Shown here piece by piece: positions 40,298 to 52,433 of a stretch of 64,000 nucleotides of DNA. Position 1 is the stretch's first letter. The number at the start of each line of letters is the position of its first letter. The position numbers and the translations under genes were made by a program. Source of the DNA: Caldimonas tepidiphila (lineage in GTDB: Bacteria > Pseudomonadota > Gammaproteobacteria > Burkholderiales > Burkholderiaceae_C); the NCBI RefSeq assembly GCF_003569765.1, contig NZ_QXMG01000021.1, positions 23,581 through 87,580 of the forward strand, given 5' to 3'. The notes below the pieces were generated by a model. The model searched no databases and had not been told where the DNA came from. It saw only the letters and a list, made by a program, of their open reading frames with translations.

Positions 40298-42016
40298 TCA
40301 GGCGCTCGCCGCCCACTGCGGTGAGGACACCGACGGCCGGATCACCTGCTTAAGCGTCTCCAGCAGGCTGGTCGAGTCGATCGGCTTGCCGACATGCACG
40401 TCGAAGCCCGCCTGCAGCGCGCGGCGCCGGTCCTCGGCACGCGCGAAGGCCGTCAGCGCCACGGCCACCATGCGCGGGCGGCCGTTGCGCTGCTCGAAGG
40501 CGCGCACGCGCTGCATGAAGCTGTAGCCGTCCTCGTCGGGCATCGCGATGTCGGAGATCACCGCGTCGGGCTGCTGCTCGGGCGTGGTGTGCGACAGGTA
40601 GTCGTAGGCACGCGCGGCACAGTCGAAGCTCACGAGCTCGGCCTGCGCGCCGCGCAGGATCAGCTCCAGGATCTCGCGGCCGTCCGCATCGTCCTCGACG
40701 ACGACGATGCGCTTGTGCGCGAGCGGCGCCTGCGGGTCGGCCGGCAGCGGCTCGAGGACGGGCGGCAGCTCGTTGGCGGCGAGCCGGTCGGGCAACTCGA
40801 TCGTGAAGGTGGCGCCGCGCCCGATGCCCTCGCTGTGCGCGTTGACGCTGCCGCCATGCAGCTCGATCAGCTGCCGGGCCAGCGACAGTCCCAGTCCCAG
40901 CCCGCCCTGGCGCCGCGTGCGCGAGCCGTCGGCCTGCTGGAAGCGATCGAACACGAAGGGCAGCTGCGCGGGCTCGACGCCGATGCCGGTGTCGCTGACC
41001 TCGACCGCGATGGTCTGCGGCCCGCGCGCGCTGCGCACGCTCACCGTGCCGCCCTCGGGCGTGAACTTCACGGCGTTCGAGATCAGGTTGGCGATTGCCT
41101 GGCGCATGCGGTCGAGGTCCAGCAGGACCATGCCGACGGCCGGGTCGTGCCGGATCTCGAGCGTGATGTTCTTCGCCTGCGCGGCCGGGCGCACCGTCTC
41201 GACGGCCTGGTCGATCACCGAGGCGAGACCGGCGCGGCGCAGCTCGAGCTGGAGCTGGCCGCACAGGATGCGCTGCGCGTCGAGCAGGTCGTCGACCATG
41301 CGCGCCTGCGACTGCGTGTTGCGCTCGATCGCGTCGAGGGCCTTGAGCTGCATCGCCTGCAGCCCCCCGGTCTGACGCAGCACGTGGGCCCAGCCGCGGA
41401 TCGCGTTGAGCGGCGAGCGCAGCTCGTGCGAGACCACGGCGAGGAACTCGTCCTTCGACGACGCGAGCGCCTCGGCCTCGACGCGCGCGGCGCGCTCGCG
41501 GTCGAGCAGCTCCTCGCGCTCGATCTCGCGCGCCTTGCGCTCGGTGATGTCCTCGACGACGCCGCCGAGGCGCGTGCCGCGCCCGTCGGGCCCGCGCAGG
41601 AAGAAGCGCCGGTCGCGGATCCAGCGCGTCTCGCCGTCGCGCGACACGATGCGGTACTCGCGCACCGTGTCGGCCGCGAGGCGCTGCGGATCCTCGGCAA
41701 AGAAGGGCTGCGGCAGCCGCGCGGCATCCTCGGCGGCGACGGCGCGGCTCCAGACCTGCGGGTCGGCCAGCAGCTCAGCGGCCGTGGCGCCCCAGAGCCG
41801 CTCGAAGCCCGGGCTCACGTAGAGCAACTGGCAGGCGGCGAGGTCGGCGACCCAGAACACGTCGTCGCTGCTCTCCACGAACTGGCGGAAGCACTGCTCG
41901 CCCTCGGCGAGCGGCGGGCAGCCGGAAGAAGACGGGGCGGTGCGGCCCGCGCCCGGATCGGTCGATGCATCGAGCGCCATTCTCTGCGGCGTCCTCTCAT
42001 CAGGGAAAAGTGCCAT
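40298..42016 (-). CDS. Hybrid sensor histidine kinase / response regulator
   Basis: 572 residues, no membrane segment. PAS domain (residues ~40-165, with RWIRDRRFFLRGPDGRG), HisKA with phosphoacceptor His in AVVSHELRSPLNAIRG, HATPase (ISNAVKFTPEGG; DTGIGVEPAQL; GLGLGLSLARQLIELHGG), then a receiver with Asp in AVISDIAMPDEDGYSF. A cytoplasmic sensor. AGAGG precedes the ATG at 42016; a GTG at 42037 is an alternative. Confidence 0.93.
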   Translation of the reverse strand: MALFPDERTPQRMALDASTDPGAGRTAPSSSGCPPLAEGEQCFRQFVESSDDVFWVADLAACQLLYVSPGFERLWGATAAELLADPQVWSRAVAAEDAARLPQPFFAEDPQRLAADTVREYRIVSRDGETRWIRDRRFFLRGPDGRGTRLGGVVEDITERKAREIEREELLDRERAARVEAEALASSKDEFLAVVSHELRSPLNAIRGWAHVLRQTGGLQAMQLKALDAIERNTQSQARMVDDLLDAQRILCGQLQLELRRAGLASVIDQAVETVRPAAQAKNITLEIRHDPAVGMVLLDLDRMRQAIANLISNAVKFTPEGGTVSVRSARGPQTIAVEVSDTGIGVEPAQLPFVFDRFQQADGSRTRRQGGLGLGLSLARQLIELHGGSVNAHSEGIGRGATFTIELPDRLAANELPPVLEPLPADPQAPLAHKRIVVVEDDADGREILELILRGAQAELVSFDCAARAYDYLSHTTPEQQPDAVISDIAMPDEDGYSFMQRVRAFEQRNGRPRMVAVALTAFARAEDRRRALQAGFDVHVGKPIDSTSLLETLKQVIRPSVSSPQWAASA

Positions 42017-42426
42017 CGGAAACCTCTTCGGCCCCACCCAACGATGCAGGGCACATATCCCCCGTTGCGCAAGAAGCGTGCCGCTGCCTGAAAACCCTCG
42101 TCATAGGGGAAATCCGGGTTTCACGCAGATTCGCGCCACTTTACCGACGCACCCCTTACACCCGCCGGCAAATGTTGCGGGGCCACGCCCGGACTCCCTG
42201 CCTTCGCAGGGGTTGCGGCAACAAGCGCACCCCTTTTCATCGGGATTACGGGGTCTTGACATGCGCGCGCAAGGAAGACCCCGAGGGCACGGCGTTTGCC
42301 GAAGTCGGACATGCGCACAGCCATGCTGCGAACCCTTCCCTCCAAGGAGGCAGGGATCGCGGGTACGGCGGTTCGCAGTGTTTCTCGTGTTCTTTTCGTT
42401 CAGTGAACTCTCAACAGGAGTAGGCC
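42017..42426. other. Intergenic region before the stress-membrane cluster
   Basis: 410 bases with no supported gene. It holds an 8-bp inverted repeat at 42250-42282 and must carry promoters for the hybrid kinase (left) and the GlsB-type gene (right). No clear promoter pair was found. Confidence 0.4.
42250..42282. repeat. Inverted repeat GGGGTCTT / AAGACCCC
   Basis: Perfect 8-bp arms with 17 bases between, containing an inner CTTG/CAAG pair. No T-run follows, so an operator or RNA structure is more likely than a terminator. Confidence 0.4.
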
Positions 42427-42699
42427 ATGATCAACTTCATCGTTTGGCTCATCGTTGGCGGATTGATCGGCTGGGTCGCCAGCATGATCATGCGGACCAA
42501 TGCGGAACAAGGCATGTTCCTCAACATCGTCGTCGGCATCATCGGTGCCGCGCTCGGCGGCTGGCTGATCTCGCCGCTGCTCGGCATTCCCAGCATGAGC
42601 TCGGGCAACTTCAGTCTCGGCGCCTTGCTCGTGGCGCTGCTCGGCTCGGTGATCCTGCTGGCCATCGTCAATCTCTTCCGCAGAGGTCGCGTGCGCTAA
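42427..42699 (+). CDS. GlsB/YeaQ/YmgE stress-response membrane protein
   Basis: 90 residues with three glycine-rich hydrophobic helices (LIVGGLIGWVASMIM; IVVGIIGAALGGWLI; LLVALLGSVILLAIV). This is the transglycosylase-associated family, induced by envelope or acid stress in other bacteria. AGGAG stands 7 bases before ATG. First gene of the rightward stress cluster. Confidence 0.92.
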   Translation: MINFIVWLIVGGLIGWVASMIMRTNAEQGMFLNIVVGIIGAALGGWLISPLLGIPSMSSGNFSLGALLVALLGSVILLAIVNLFRRGRVR

Positions 42700-42915
42700 C
42701 CGTCCCTTGCGGTGGCGAGGGGCCGGCACGCCGCCTTCGGCGCCCGCCCCCCTCCCCCCGCAGGCGATGGCCTGCGGCATACCGTCTGAACCGCATGCTA
42801 TGGCGTGGCAAGCGTCTCGACAGGCGCCAACGCGCCGCTCCCAGCCGGGGACGGCCTGGCCGGAGCGCATCGCCGAGATTGCGCCGCAACCTTTCACAAA
42901 CCCAAGGAGAAACTG

Positions 42916-43395
42916 ATGGATACCAATCCGAACGACACCGGCAGCACCACCTCCTCCACCGGCATGGGTTCGACCGGCACGACCTCCGGCATGAGCACGA
43001 CTTCCGGCATGGGCACCTCTTCCGGAATGGGTACGACCTCCGGCATGGGCACCTCTTCCGGCATGGGCACCTCCTCCGGCATGGACGCCTCCGGCAACGA
43101 CATGAAGACGCAGGCACACAGCCTGGTGGACCGGGCCGCACGGGCGGCGCACGAGACGGTGGACCGCCTCACCGGCCAGAGCGGGCCGGCGATGGAGCGC
43201 ATGCGCTCGATGGCCAGCGATGCGCAGGAGCGGATGCGCCAGAAGTACGGCGAGCTCGGCCAGATGGAAGAGGAGTGGGTCACGATGGCCCGCACCACCG
43301 TGCGCGAGCACCCGCTCGCCTCGATCGCGGTGGCGGTGGTGGCCGGCATGCTGATCAGCCGCATGTCCTCGTCCTCGTCCGATCACCACCACTGA
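42916..43395 (+). CDS. ElaB/YqjD-like membrane-anchored protein with Gly-Met repeats
   Basis: 159 residues. The N-terminal third is a tandem six-residue repeat (GMGTSS type). A helical charged middle (HSLVDRAARAAHETVDRL ...) and one C-terminal helix (REHPLASIAVAVVAGMLIS) follow, matching ElaB/YqjD/DUF883 proteins that anchor to the inner membrane and bind ribosomes in E. coli. It ends in SSSSSDHHH. AAGGAG precedes ATG. The YqjE-like gene begins 2 bases later. Confidence 0.82.
   Translation: MDTNPNDTGSTTSSTGMGSTGTTSGMSTTSGMGTSSGMGTTSGMGTSSGMGTSSGMDASGNDMKTQAHSLVDRAARAAHETVDRLTGQSGPAMERMRSMASDAQERMRQKYGELGQMEEEWVTMARTTVREHPLASIAVAVVAGMLISRMSSSSSDHHH
42988..43077 (+). repeat. Tandem 18-bp coding repeat
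   Basis: Five consecutive 18-bp units (variants of GGCATGGGCACCTCTTCC), each encoding GMxTxS, followed by a partial sixth. Unit changes would stay in frame and only alter the length of the linker. Confidence 0.85.
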
Positions 43396-43397
43396 GC

Positions 43398-43922
43398 ATG
43401 GAGAGCGCCGCCACCACTCCGCCCTCGGCGGCCTCGGCGGCAGCGACCGGCCCCGCCGCCGGCACGCTGCCTCCCGAGCCGCCCCAGGAAAGCGGCCCGC
43501 CCGGCAGCGTCAAGGCACTGCTGCAGACCGTCAACACCTTGCTCGAGGAGGCCAACGGCGCGCTGCGCGGCCGCATGGAGTTGTTCTCGCTGGAGCTGCG
43601 CCGCACCGGCTCGGCCGTGGCGCAGATGGTGGCCCTGGCACTGCTGGCGGGACTGCTGGCGAGCGTCGCCTGGCTCACGCTGATGGCCGGGCTGTACATG
43701 GTGCTGGTGAGCCTGGGCCTGCACTGGTCGCTGGCCGTGCTCGCCGTGCTGCTGATCAACGGCGGCGGCGCCGTCGCGGCGCTGATGCGCGCGCGTTCGC
43801 TGACCTCCGACCTGGGCTTCCCCGCGACCAAGCGCCGGCTGCGCTTCGGCCCGCACCGCTCGGAGCCCGAACCGATCGTCCCTCCGTCCCCACGACAGGA
43901 AGCTGCCGATGGAAACCCGTGA
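43398..43922 (+). CDS. YqjE-like phage-holin-family membrane protein
   Basis: 174 residues. A Pro/Ala-rich N-terminus, an amphipathic section (TVNTLLEEANGALRGRMELFSLELRRTG) and two adjacent helices (VALALLAGLLASVAWLTLMAG; SLAVLAVLLINGGGAVAAL) match the YqjE/DUF1469 family. In E. coli yqjE lies beside yqjD, the same order as here. Overlaps the next gene by 14 bases. Confidence 0.87.
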   Translation: MESAATTPPSAASAAATGPAAGTLPPEPPQESGPPGSVKALLQTVNTLLEEANGALRGRMELFSLELRRTGSAVAQMVALALLAGLLASVAWLTLMAGLYMVLVSLGLHWSLAVLAVLLINGGGAVAALMRARSLTSDLGFPATKRRLRFGPHRSEPEPIVPPSPRQEAADGNP

Positions 43923-44991
43923 AGCCGACCTGCGAGCCCGCACGCACCCGGTGACGCCGACCGACCTGCACACGACGATGCCAGCGGTGGAAGCGGCCCC
44001 CGCCGCCACGCCGCCCGAGCCCGGGCGGGCGCCGGCCCGGCCGCACCCGTCCGAGCCGCGCACGCTCGCCGAGCGCATCGCCGACACCGAGCGCGAGGTG
44101 ATCGAGCACGACGAGGCGTTGCGCCATGGCGTCGACGATCTGCGCAGCAACGCGCGCGAGGCGGTGCGCAGCCAGGCACGCACCGGCATGATGATCGGCG
44201 CCGGCGCCCTCGCGCTCGGCCTCGTGCTGTGGAAGTCGGGCCGCTCGTCGCGGCATGCGCCGGTGAGGACGATCGGGCGGCATGCCGAGGCGCGGCGCCC
44301 GCACCGCCAGTCGCGCGCCAAGCCGCTGATGCGGCTGCTCGCGCGCCTGCTGCCGCTGCTCGTGCCGGTGGTCGCGCCGCTCGCGAGCACCCGCTTGCGT
44401 CAGACCGTCGGCCCGCGCGCCGCGGCGCTCGTGATGGCGATGGCGCTGCCGATGGTCACGCGTGCGGCCGGCACGATCGCGCCGCCGGTCGCCACGCACG
44501 GCGGCGGCGGCGAGGACCCGCGCACGGTGCCGCTGCTCGACCTCGATCGCTATGCCGGCGACTGGTACGAGGTCGCACGGCTGCCCACCGCCCTCGAGCG
44601 CGGCTGCAGTCGCGACGCCTCGACGCGCTACACGCTGCGCGGCGACGACACGCTGGTGGTGACCAACCGCTGCGTGCAGGACGACGGCAGCGTGGAGGCT
44701 GTCACCGGCATCGCGCAGCAGCCCGACCCGGCCGCTCCCGGCAAGCTCAAGCTCAGCTTCGCGCCGGACATGCTGCGCTGGCTGCCCTTCACCTGGGCCG
44801 ACTACTGGGTGCTGCATGTCGACGACGACTACAGCCACGCCGTGGTCGGCACGCCCGAGCGCGACCACCTCTGGCTGCTGTCGCGCACGCCGCGCATGGA
44901 CGACACGACCTTCCACCGGCTCGCGTCGCTCGCTGCCGGGCAGGGCTACGAGGTGCACCGGCTGAGGCGCACCGTGCAGACCTCGCTCTGA
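43909..44991 (+). CDS. Membrane module fused to a Blc-type lipocalin
   Basis: 360 residues. Residues 1-85 are hydrophilic and helical (RTLAERIADTEREVIEHDEALRHGVDDLRSNA), followed by a helix (GMMIGAGALALGLVLW), a basic stretch and a second hydrophobic region (~140-190). Residues ~210-360 are a bacterial lipocalin: DRYAGDWYEVARLP, central strands, and DHLWLLSRTPRMD. Normal Blc is a stand-alone lipoprotein with its own signal peptide; none is present here. Probably holds the lipocalin barrel in the envelope. Coupled to the YqjE-like gene. Confidence 0.85.
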   Translation: METREADLRARTHPVTPTDLHTTMPAVEAAPAATPPEPGRAPARPHPSEPRTLAERIADTEREVIEHDEALRHGVDDLRSNAREAVRSQARTGMMIGAGALALGLVLWKSGRSSRHAPVRTIGRHAEARRPHRQSRAKPLMRLLARLLPLLVPVVAPLASTRLRQTVGPRAAALVMAMALPMVTRAAGTIAPPVATHGGGGEDPRTVPLLDLDRYAGDWYEVARLPTALERGCSRDASTRYTLRGDDTLVVTNRCVQDDGSVEAVTGIAQQPDPAAPGKLKLSFAPDMLRWLPFTWADYWVLHVDDDYSHAVVGTPERDHLWLLSRTPRMDDTTFHRLASLAAGQGYEVHRLRRTVQTSL

Positions 44992-45009
44992 GCGCGCGCC
45001 TCCCCTGGG

Positions 45010-45040
45010 GAGCGCGAACAGGCCTGGCCTGTTCGCGCTC
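45010..45040. repeat. Perfect 15-bp inverted repeat after lipocalin gene
   Basis: Arms GAGCGCGAACAGGCC and GGCCTGTTCGCGCTC around a single T. Located 18 bases after the lipocalin stop, before the convergent fumC. Likely a terminator hairpin, though no T-run follows. Confidence 0.6.
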
Positions 45041-45217
45041 ACGTCCGTACTCGCGGCTCCAGGAGGAAGGGGCCGGGCGTCCGCGTCATGGGCGCGGCTT
45101 CCGCTCGCGATCCCGCGCATCCGTGCTGCGGGGCGGCCTCCGCCCGACCGCGATCGCCGACGTGCGGCTCGCGCCGCTCGCCAGCGCATCGCGGAACGGG
45201 AGGGCCGGACCGAGCCC

Positions 45218-46621
<1,404 letters not shown>

Positions 46622-46763
46622 GGATGCTCCTTGGCTGCCACGCCCCGCATCGGCAAGGCGCGTGCCCCGCGGCCCCGCCTGCATCGGGCGCGTGCCCGCG
46701 GCAGGTCGCGCCGCGCTTCAAGCCGATGCAGCACGCCGCGGCCGGGCCCTGCGTCGAGCCGCT

Positions 46764-47189
46764 TCAGTCGTCCCAGCGGCCGCCGCCGTGGCGCACATGG
46801 CCGACCGCGCCACCGTGGTAGTGGCCGCCGTGGCGCCACTCGCCATGGCCGTGGCCATGGTGCTTGTGCTTCCAGTGCTTGTGCGGCGGCGCCTGCACGA
46901 TGTAGGTCGGCGCCGGCGCGTACACCACGCGCGGCGGCGGCGTGTAGACCACCGGCGGCGGTGCATAGACCACGCGCGGCGCAGGGGCCACCACCACCGG
47001 CGCCGGCACGTAGACGGGCGCCGGGGCGTAGACCACCGGGGGCGCGTTCGAGATCGTCGCGCCGACGACCGGGGCCTGCACGCCGACCGACCAGTAGACG
47101 TCGCGGGCCTGCGCCGGCGCGGCTGTCAGCGCCATCACGCCGGCCAGGACGGCGCCGCAGAGGCGCACTTGCAGGGACAGCAGTTTCAT
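46764..47189 (-). CDS. Exported Pro-rich, His-rich hypothetical protein
   Basis: 141 residues. Signal peptide (to about APAQARD), a repeat region of VYAPAP/VYTPPP units (residues ~50-95), then a His-rich tail (HKHWKHKHHGHGHGEW). Extracytoplasmic; the tail could bind metal, but that is inference. GGAGAT precedes the ATG at 47189. Lies between fumC and the divergent glnS. Confidence 0.75.
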   Translation of the reverse strand: MKLLSLQVRLCGAVLAGVMALTAAPAQARDVYWSVGVQAPVVGATISNAPPVVYAPAPVYVPAPVVVAPAPRVVYAPPPVVYTPPPRVVYAPAPTYIVQAPPHKHWKHKHHGHGHGEWRHGGHYHGGAVGHVRHGGGRWDD

Positions 47190-47425
47190 GTTCGATCTCC
47201 TTCGAATCCGCTCGCCCCGCGCAACGAAGCGGGGCCTGCCGTGAAGTAACGCATGGGACACGTTCCCAGATATACCGGCACTCGTTTCAAGCGCAACAAA
47301 ACGTTGCCTTCTGCGCCCGTTTCCCCTATCCCGCAAGGGGACTGGGCCCCTGCGGCCGCGGCCGCGACGGCCCCACCCCCCTCGATAGAATGACCGCAAC
47401 ACACGCTTTCAAGACCGACCTTCCC

Positions 47426-49219
<1,794 letters not shown>

Positions 49220-49782
49220 AGGCCGGGGCGCGGCTGCCGGGTGGCACCCGGCGGCTTGCGCCTGCCTTGCCATGCTGCAGCGCAAAAACGCGCATGCGGC
49301 TTTTCACTTGACGGTATTTCCGGCATCCATCGCCTCGGCCCGAACACCCCGGGCTTTGCGGGAGTCGCGCCGCGAAGACCTCCCTGCCTGCCGCGGGAAA
49401 CCGCGGATCATCGGCGTGTGCGTGCTTTGCTGCACTGCCTCATCCGAGGGCGCCGAACCGGGGGCTGGCGGGCGGGCGGCGCTGCTCGTGCAGCCTGCCG
49501 GAGGGCATCGAAGCCCCGGCAGACTTGTAGCAATACGTTGCAGGGTTCGTGTAAGGCAGCCTCGGAATAGTGAACCCCCCGGACTGCAAAACCTGGCATG
49601 CCAGTTGCCTGATACCGGGTAACTCGGTTCAAGCCGACCGCTCATGGGACCTCCCGGTACGGATGCAGGCGGCGGGAGCCGGGGGGCTGGAGAACGAAAC
49701 GCCGGTCGGCGCCCCGTCTCCCCGGCTCGGGCTTTGAGTCAACGAGAACCTTCATGCCGTACCGAACGAAAGGGAGTACACC
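49220..49782. other. Long intergenic region after glnS
   Basis: 563 bases with no supported gene. It holds a hairpin after glnS (49236-49252) and a 12-bp palindrome CTGGCATGCCAG near 49594-49605. The rest shows no structure I can name; it should contain the promoter for the small gene at 49783. Confidence 0.4.
49236..49252. terminator. Hairpin after glnS
   Basis: GCCGGGTG-G-CACCCGGC, perfect 8-bp arms, 16 bases after the stop. Only CGGCTTGCG follows, so it is a weak intrinsic terminator at best. Confidence 0.4.
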
Positions 49783-50001
49783 ATGCAAGCTTCCCAGGTG
49801 GCTTTGGAACAACGCTACGAGTTGCGTTTCCAGTCGCTCGTCAACGAAGGACGGGGCTATTCCTTCCCCTGCGATGCCTCCGGGAACGTGGACATGAACA
49901 CCCTGAGCGAGAAGGCTCTCAACAACTATCTTTATGCCCGCGCGGTCATCGGCCTCGAGTTCGCGACGCCGCAGGTGGCTGTCTGTGGCGGGCCGAACTG
50001 A
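49783..50001 (+). CDS. Small conserved-type hypothetical protein
   Basis: 72 residues, soluble. AAAGGGAG precedes the ATG. The core (LRFQSLVNEGRGYSFPCDASGNVDMNTLSEKALNNYLYAR) resembles a family of small proteins seen in many Burkholderiales. No catalytic motif; one central Cys (FPCD). Function is unknown. Confidence 0.75.
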   Translation: MQASQVALEQRYELRFQSLVNEGRGYSFPCDASGNVDMNTLSEKALNNYLYARAVIGLEFATPQVAVCGGPN

Positions 50002-50165
50002 AGGACCGCGCCGCGGCCCGACATTTCCTTACGGGTCGGCAGGCGTCGGCCCCTCGGCCGCCCGCTTCCGGTGGGGCGTGGCGCTCCCGGCCTCCCGCTG
50101 CACCGCAGCATCACGCCTCGCTGCACCGCAGCATCGCCCCTCGTTTCCTGCCCCTGTTCCCCATG

Positions 50166-50189
50166 AAAAAGGCCGCCCGACGGGCGGCC
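50166..50189 (-). terminator. Intrinsic terminator of the FtsH-like gene
   Basis: On the minus strand an 8-bp stem (GGCCGCCC/GGGCGGCC) with 3-nt loop is followed by TTTTT. It lies 27 bases past the stop codon at 50216. Confidence 0.8.
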
Positions 50190-50215
50190 TCGCGGCAGCG
50201 GCACAGTACCCGTCC

Positions 50216-52111
50216 TCAGGCCACGTGAAGCTGCGTCCCCGCCGGGTCGCCCAGCAGTTCCATCAGCGGCTCGCCGCTGACGGTCTCATCGACCAGCAGC
50301 GCGTCGCGCAGTGCTTCCAGGCTTTTGCGGCGTTGCAGCAAAACCTTCCGGCAGCTCGCCTGCGCCTCCTCCAGGATGCGCCGCGCTTCCTGCAGCAACG
50401 CATGCTGGATGTCCGGGCCGATCAGCTCCTTCGGCACGCCGGCCAGGCTCAGCAGCCCGAAGGTCTCGCTGAAGCCGTAAGACCCCACCATCGACGTGGC
50501 GAGTTCGGAAGCGCGCTTCAGGTCGTCCGAGGCCCCCGAACAGGTGTTGCCGAAGCACATCAGTTCCGCCTCGCGGCCTGCCAGCATCATCGCCAGGCGC
50601 GAATGCAGCTCGGCCTCGCCGTACAGCGGCTCCTCGGTGTGGCGCGTCATGTAGGTCACGCCCAGCGCGCCGCCGCGCGGCTCGATGCTGACGCGCTCGA
50701 CGCTGCCGGCGTTCAGCACGTGGCCCACCAGCGCGTGGCCGGCCTCGTGCACCGCGATGCGCTCGCGCGTCTCGGCGGTCAGGATGTTCTTGACGGAGGA
50801 GACCTCGCCGCCGAGCTGGTGCGCCTCGACCGCCTGGAACAGGTGCTCCTGGTCGACCTGGCGCACGCCGGCTTCCGCTGCGCTCGACGCAGCCTTGTTG
50901 ACGACGTTGGCGATGTCGGCCGGCGACATGCCCGACGCGGTGCGCGCCAGCGTGCTGAGATCGAGCCCGCTCGAGGCCTTCACCTTGCCGACGTAGAGCG
51001 CGAACAGGCGCTCGCGCTCGTGCACCGTCGGCAGCGCCATGCGCACCGTCATGTCGAAGCGGCCCGGGCGGCGCAGCGCCTCGTCGACGTTGTCGGCATG
51101 GTTGGTCGCGGCGAGCACGACGACGTTCTCGAGCTTCGAGAAGCCGTCCATCTCGACCAGGATGCGGTTGATGATGCGGTTCTGCTCGCCCTCGCCGCCC
51201 GAGGTCTCGCGGCCGCTGTGGCGGCGGCCGAGGCCGTCGACCTCGTCGATGAACAGCACGCAGGGCGCGTTCCTGCGCGCCTCCTCGAACAGCTCGCGCA
51301 CCTTGTTCACGCCCGCGCCGTACAGCGCCGACGTGAAGTAGGAGCCGTCCACCGCGATGAAGTTGGCGCCGCACTCGCCCGCGAGCGCGCGCGCCAGCAG
51401 CGTCTTGCCGGTGCCCGGGGGGCCTTCGAGCAGCACGCCGCGCGGCGGCACCGCGCCGACGTCGACGTAGCGGCCGGGGTCCTTCAGGAAGGCGGTGACG
51501 CGGCGCAGCGCCTGCTTGGCCTCGTCGGCGCCGATCACGTCGTCGAAGCGGGTCTCGGGCTTCTCGGCGAGCTTGATGCGGGTCGAGCGCGACTGGCACA
51601 CGAAGTACCACACCACCCACAGCACGAGGCCGACGAAGCCGACGCGCAGCAGGATCAGGCCCGCCAGCTCCAGCCCGTCGCTGACCTTCTGCGCGTCGGT
51701 GCGGGCGTCGATCTCGACATGGGTGAGCGCGAAGCCCTGCTGCACGCTCGCCTCGCCGAGCTTGGCCAGCAGCGGGCTGGCGCAGGGCTCGTCGCTCTTG
51801 CAGCCGGTGATCTGCGAGCTGTAGCGGCCGCCCTGGCGGTCGGTGTAGAGGACGCTGCGGCCGTTGACGGCGACGCTGTCGAGCTGGGAGCGCTCGAGCA
51901 GCGACTCGAACTGGGAGATGTCGCGCGGGTTGTTCAGCCACTGCTCCGGGGCGCTCTCGTAGAGCAGCGCGGTCGGGCTCTTGCGGCTGTCGGCCTCGTC
52001 CGCGATGCGCTGCTTCAGCATCCAGGTGCCGGTGCCGATGGCACCGAGCAGCAGGGCGGCGAGGGAGAACAGGACGAATCGGTTCTTCAGGGCGTTCTTC
52101 AGCAAAGACAT
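50216..52111 (-). CDS. FtsH-like AAA+ membrane metalloprotease
   Basis: 631 residues. Two membrane helices (near residues 12-32 and 148-170) flank a ~115-residue periplasmic region containing ITGCKSDEPCASP. The AAA domain has Walker A GPPGTGKT, Walker B LFIDEVDGLG and SRH region ATNHADNVDEALRRPGRFD. The protease site is HEAGH. It is about as long as housekeeping FtsH but diverged, with a larger Cys-containing periplasmic part. Likely a second FtsH-type protease. Confidence 0.9.
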   Translation of the reverse strand: MSLLKNALKNRFVLFSLAALLLGAIGTGTWMLKQRIADEADSRKSPTALLYESAPEQWLNNPRDISQFESLLERSQLDSVAVNGRSVLYTDRQGGRYSSQITGCKSDEPCASPLLAKLGEASVQQGFALTHVEIDARTDAQKVSDGLELAGLILLRVGFVGLVLWVVWYFVCQSRSTRIKLAEKPETRFDDVIGADEAKQALRRVTAFLKDPGRYVDVGAVPPRGVLLEGPPGTGKTLLARALAGECGANFIAVDGSYFTSALYGAGVNKVRELFEEARRNAPCVLFIDEVDGLGRRHSGRETSGGEGEQNRIINRILVEMDGFSKLENVVVLAATNHADNVDEALRRPGRFDMTVRMALPTVHERERLFALYVGKVKASSGLDLSTLARTASGMSPADIANVVNKAASSAAEAGVRQVDQEHLFQAVEAHQLGGEVSSVKNILTAETRERIAVHEAGHALVGHVLNAGSVERVSIEPRGGALGVTYMTRHTEEPLYGEAELHSRLAMMLAGREAELMCFGNTCSGASDDLKRASELATSMVGSYGFSETFGLLSLAGVPKELIGPDIQHALLQEARRILEEAQASCRKVLLQRRKSLEALRDALLVDETVSGEPLMELLGDPAGTQLHVA

Positions 52112-52433
52112 GGGAAAGGTTTCCGCGTATTCGGAAGCGGCCCGGGAGGCCGGGTAAATACGCTTTACGGCCCGCCAGGAGCCTGCTGAAGAGGCGGGCC
52201 CCGGCAAAATTCACGCACGGGGCCGTTTCAGCCATGGCGCGCCGGTCACGACCGGAACACGGCAATCACGTATGGGGGGGCCGGCAGACCCAAGACTTCA
52301 CGGGTTCGGTGTGCTCGCAGGCACGCCGCGCATCGTAGAGAAAGAGGCGCCAGTTTCCTCAAATCCCCAATGCATCGTTTTGCAAGGGGGTTTGCAGATG
52401 GTGTGTTTCCCGATGACGCAGGCGCCGTCCCTC
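52112..52433. other. Intergenic region between FtsH-like and MipA genes
   Basis: 322 bases. No gene, repeat or promoter is convincing. It presumably holds the promoter of the FtsH-like gene. Confidence 0.4.

Noticed and set aside
42988..43077. CRISPR-like array
   Set aside because: Units are contiguous 18-bp coding repeats with no spacers.
47390..47425. Upstream ATG as glnS start
   Set aside because: It lies in the TAGAAT element that looks like the -10 box; 47426 is better.
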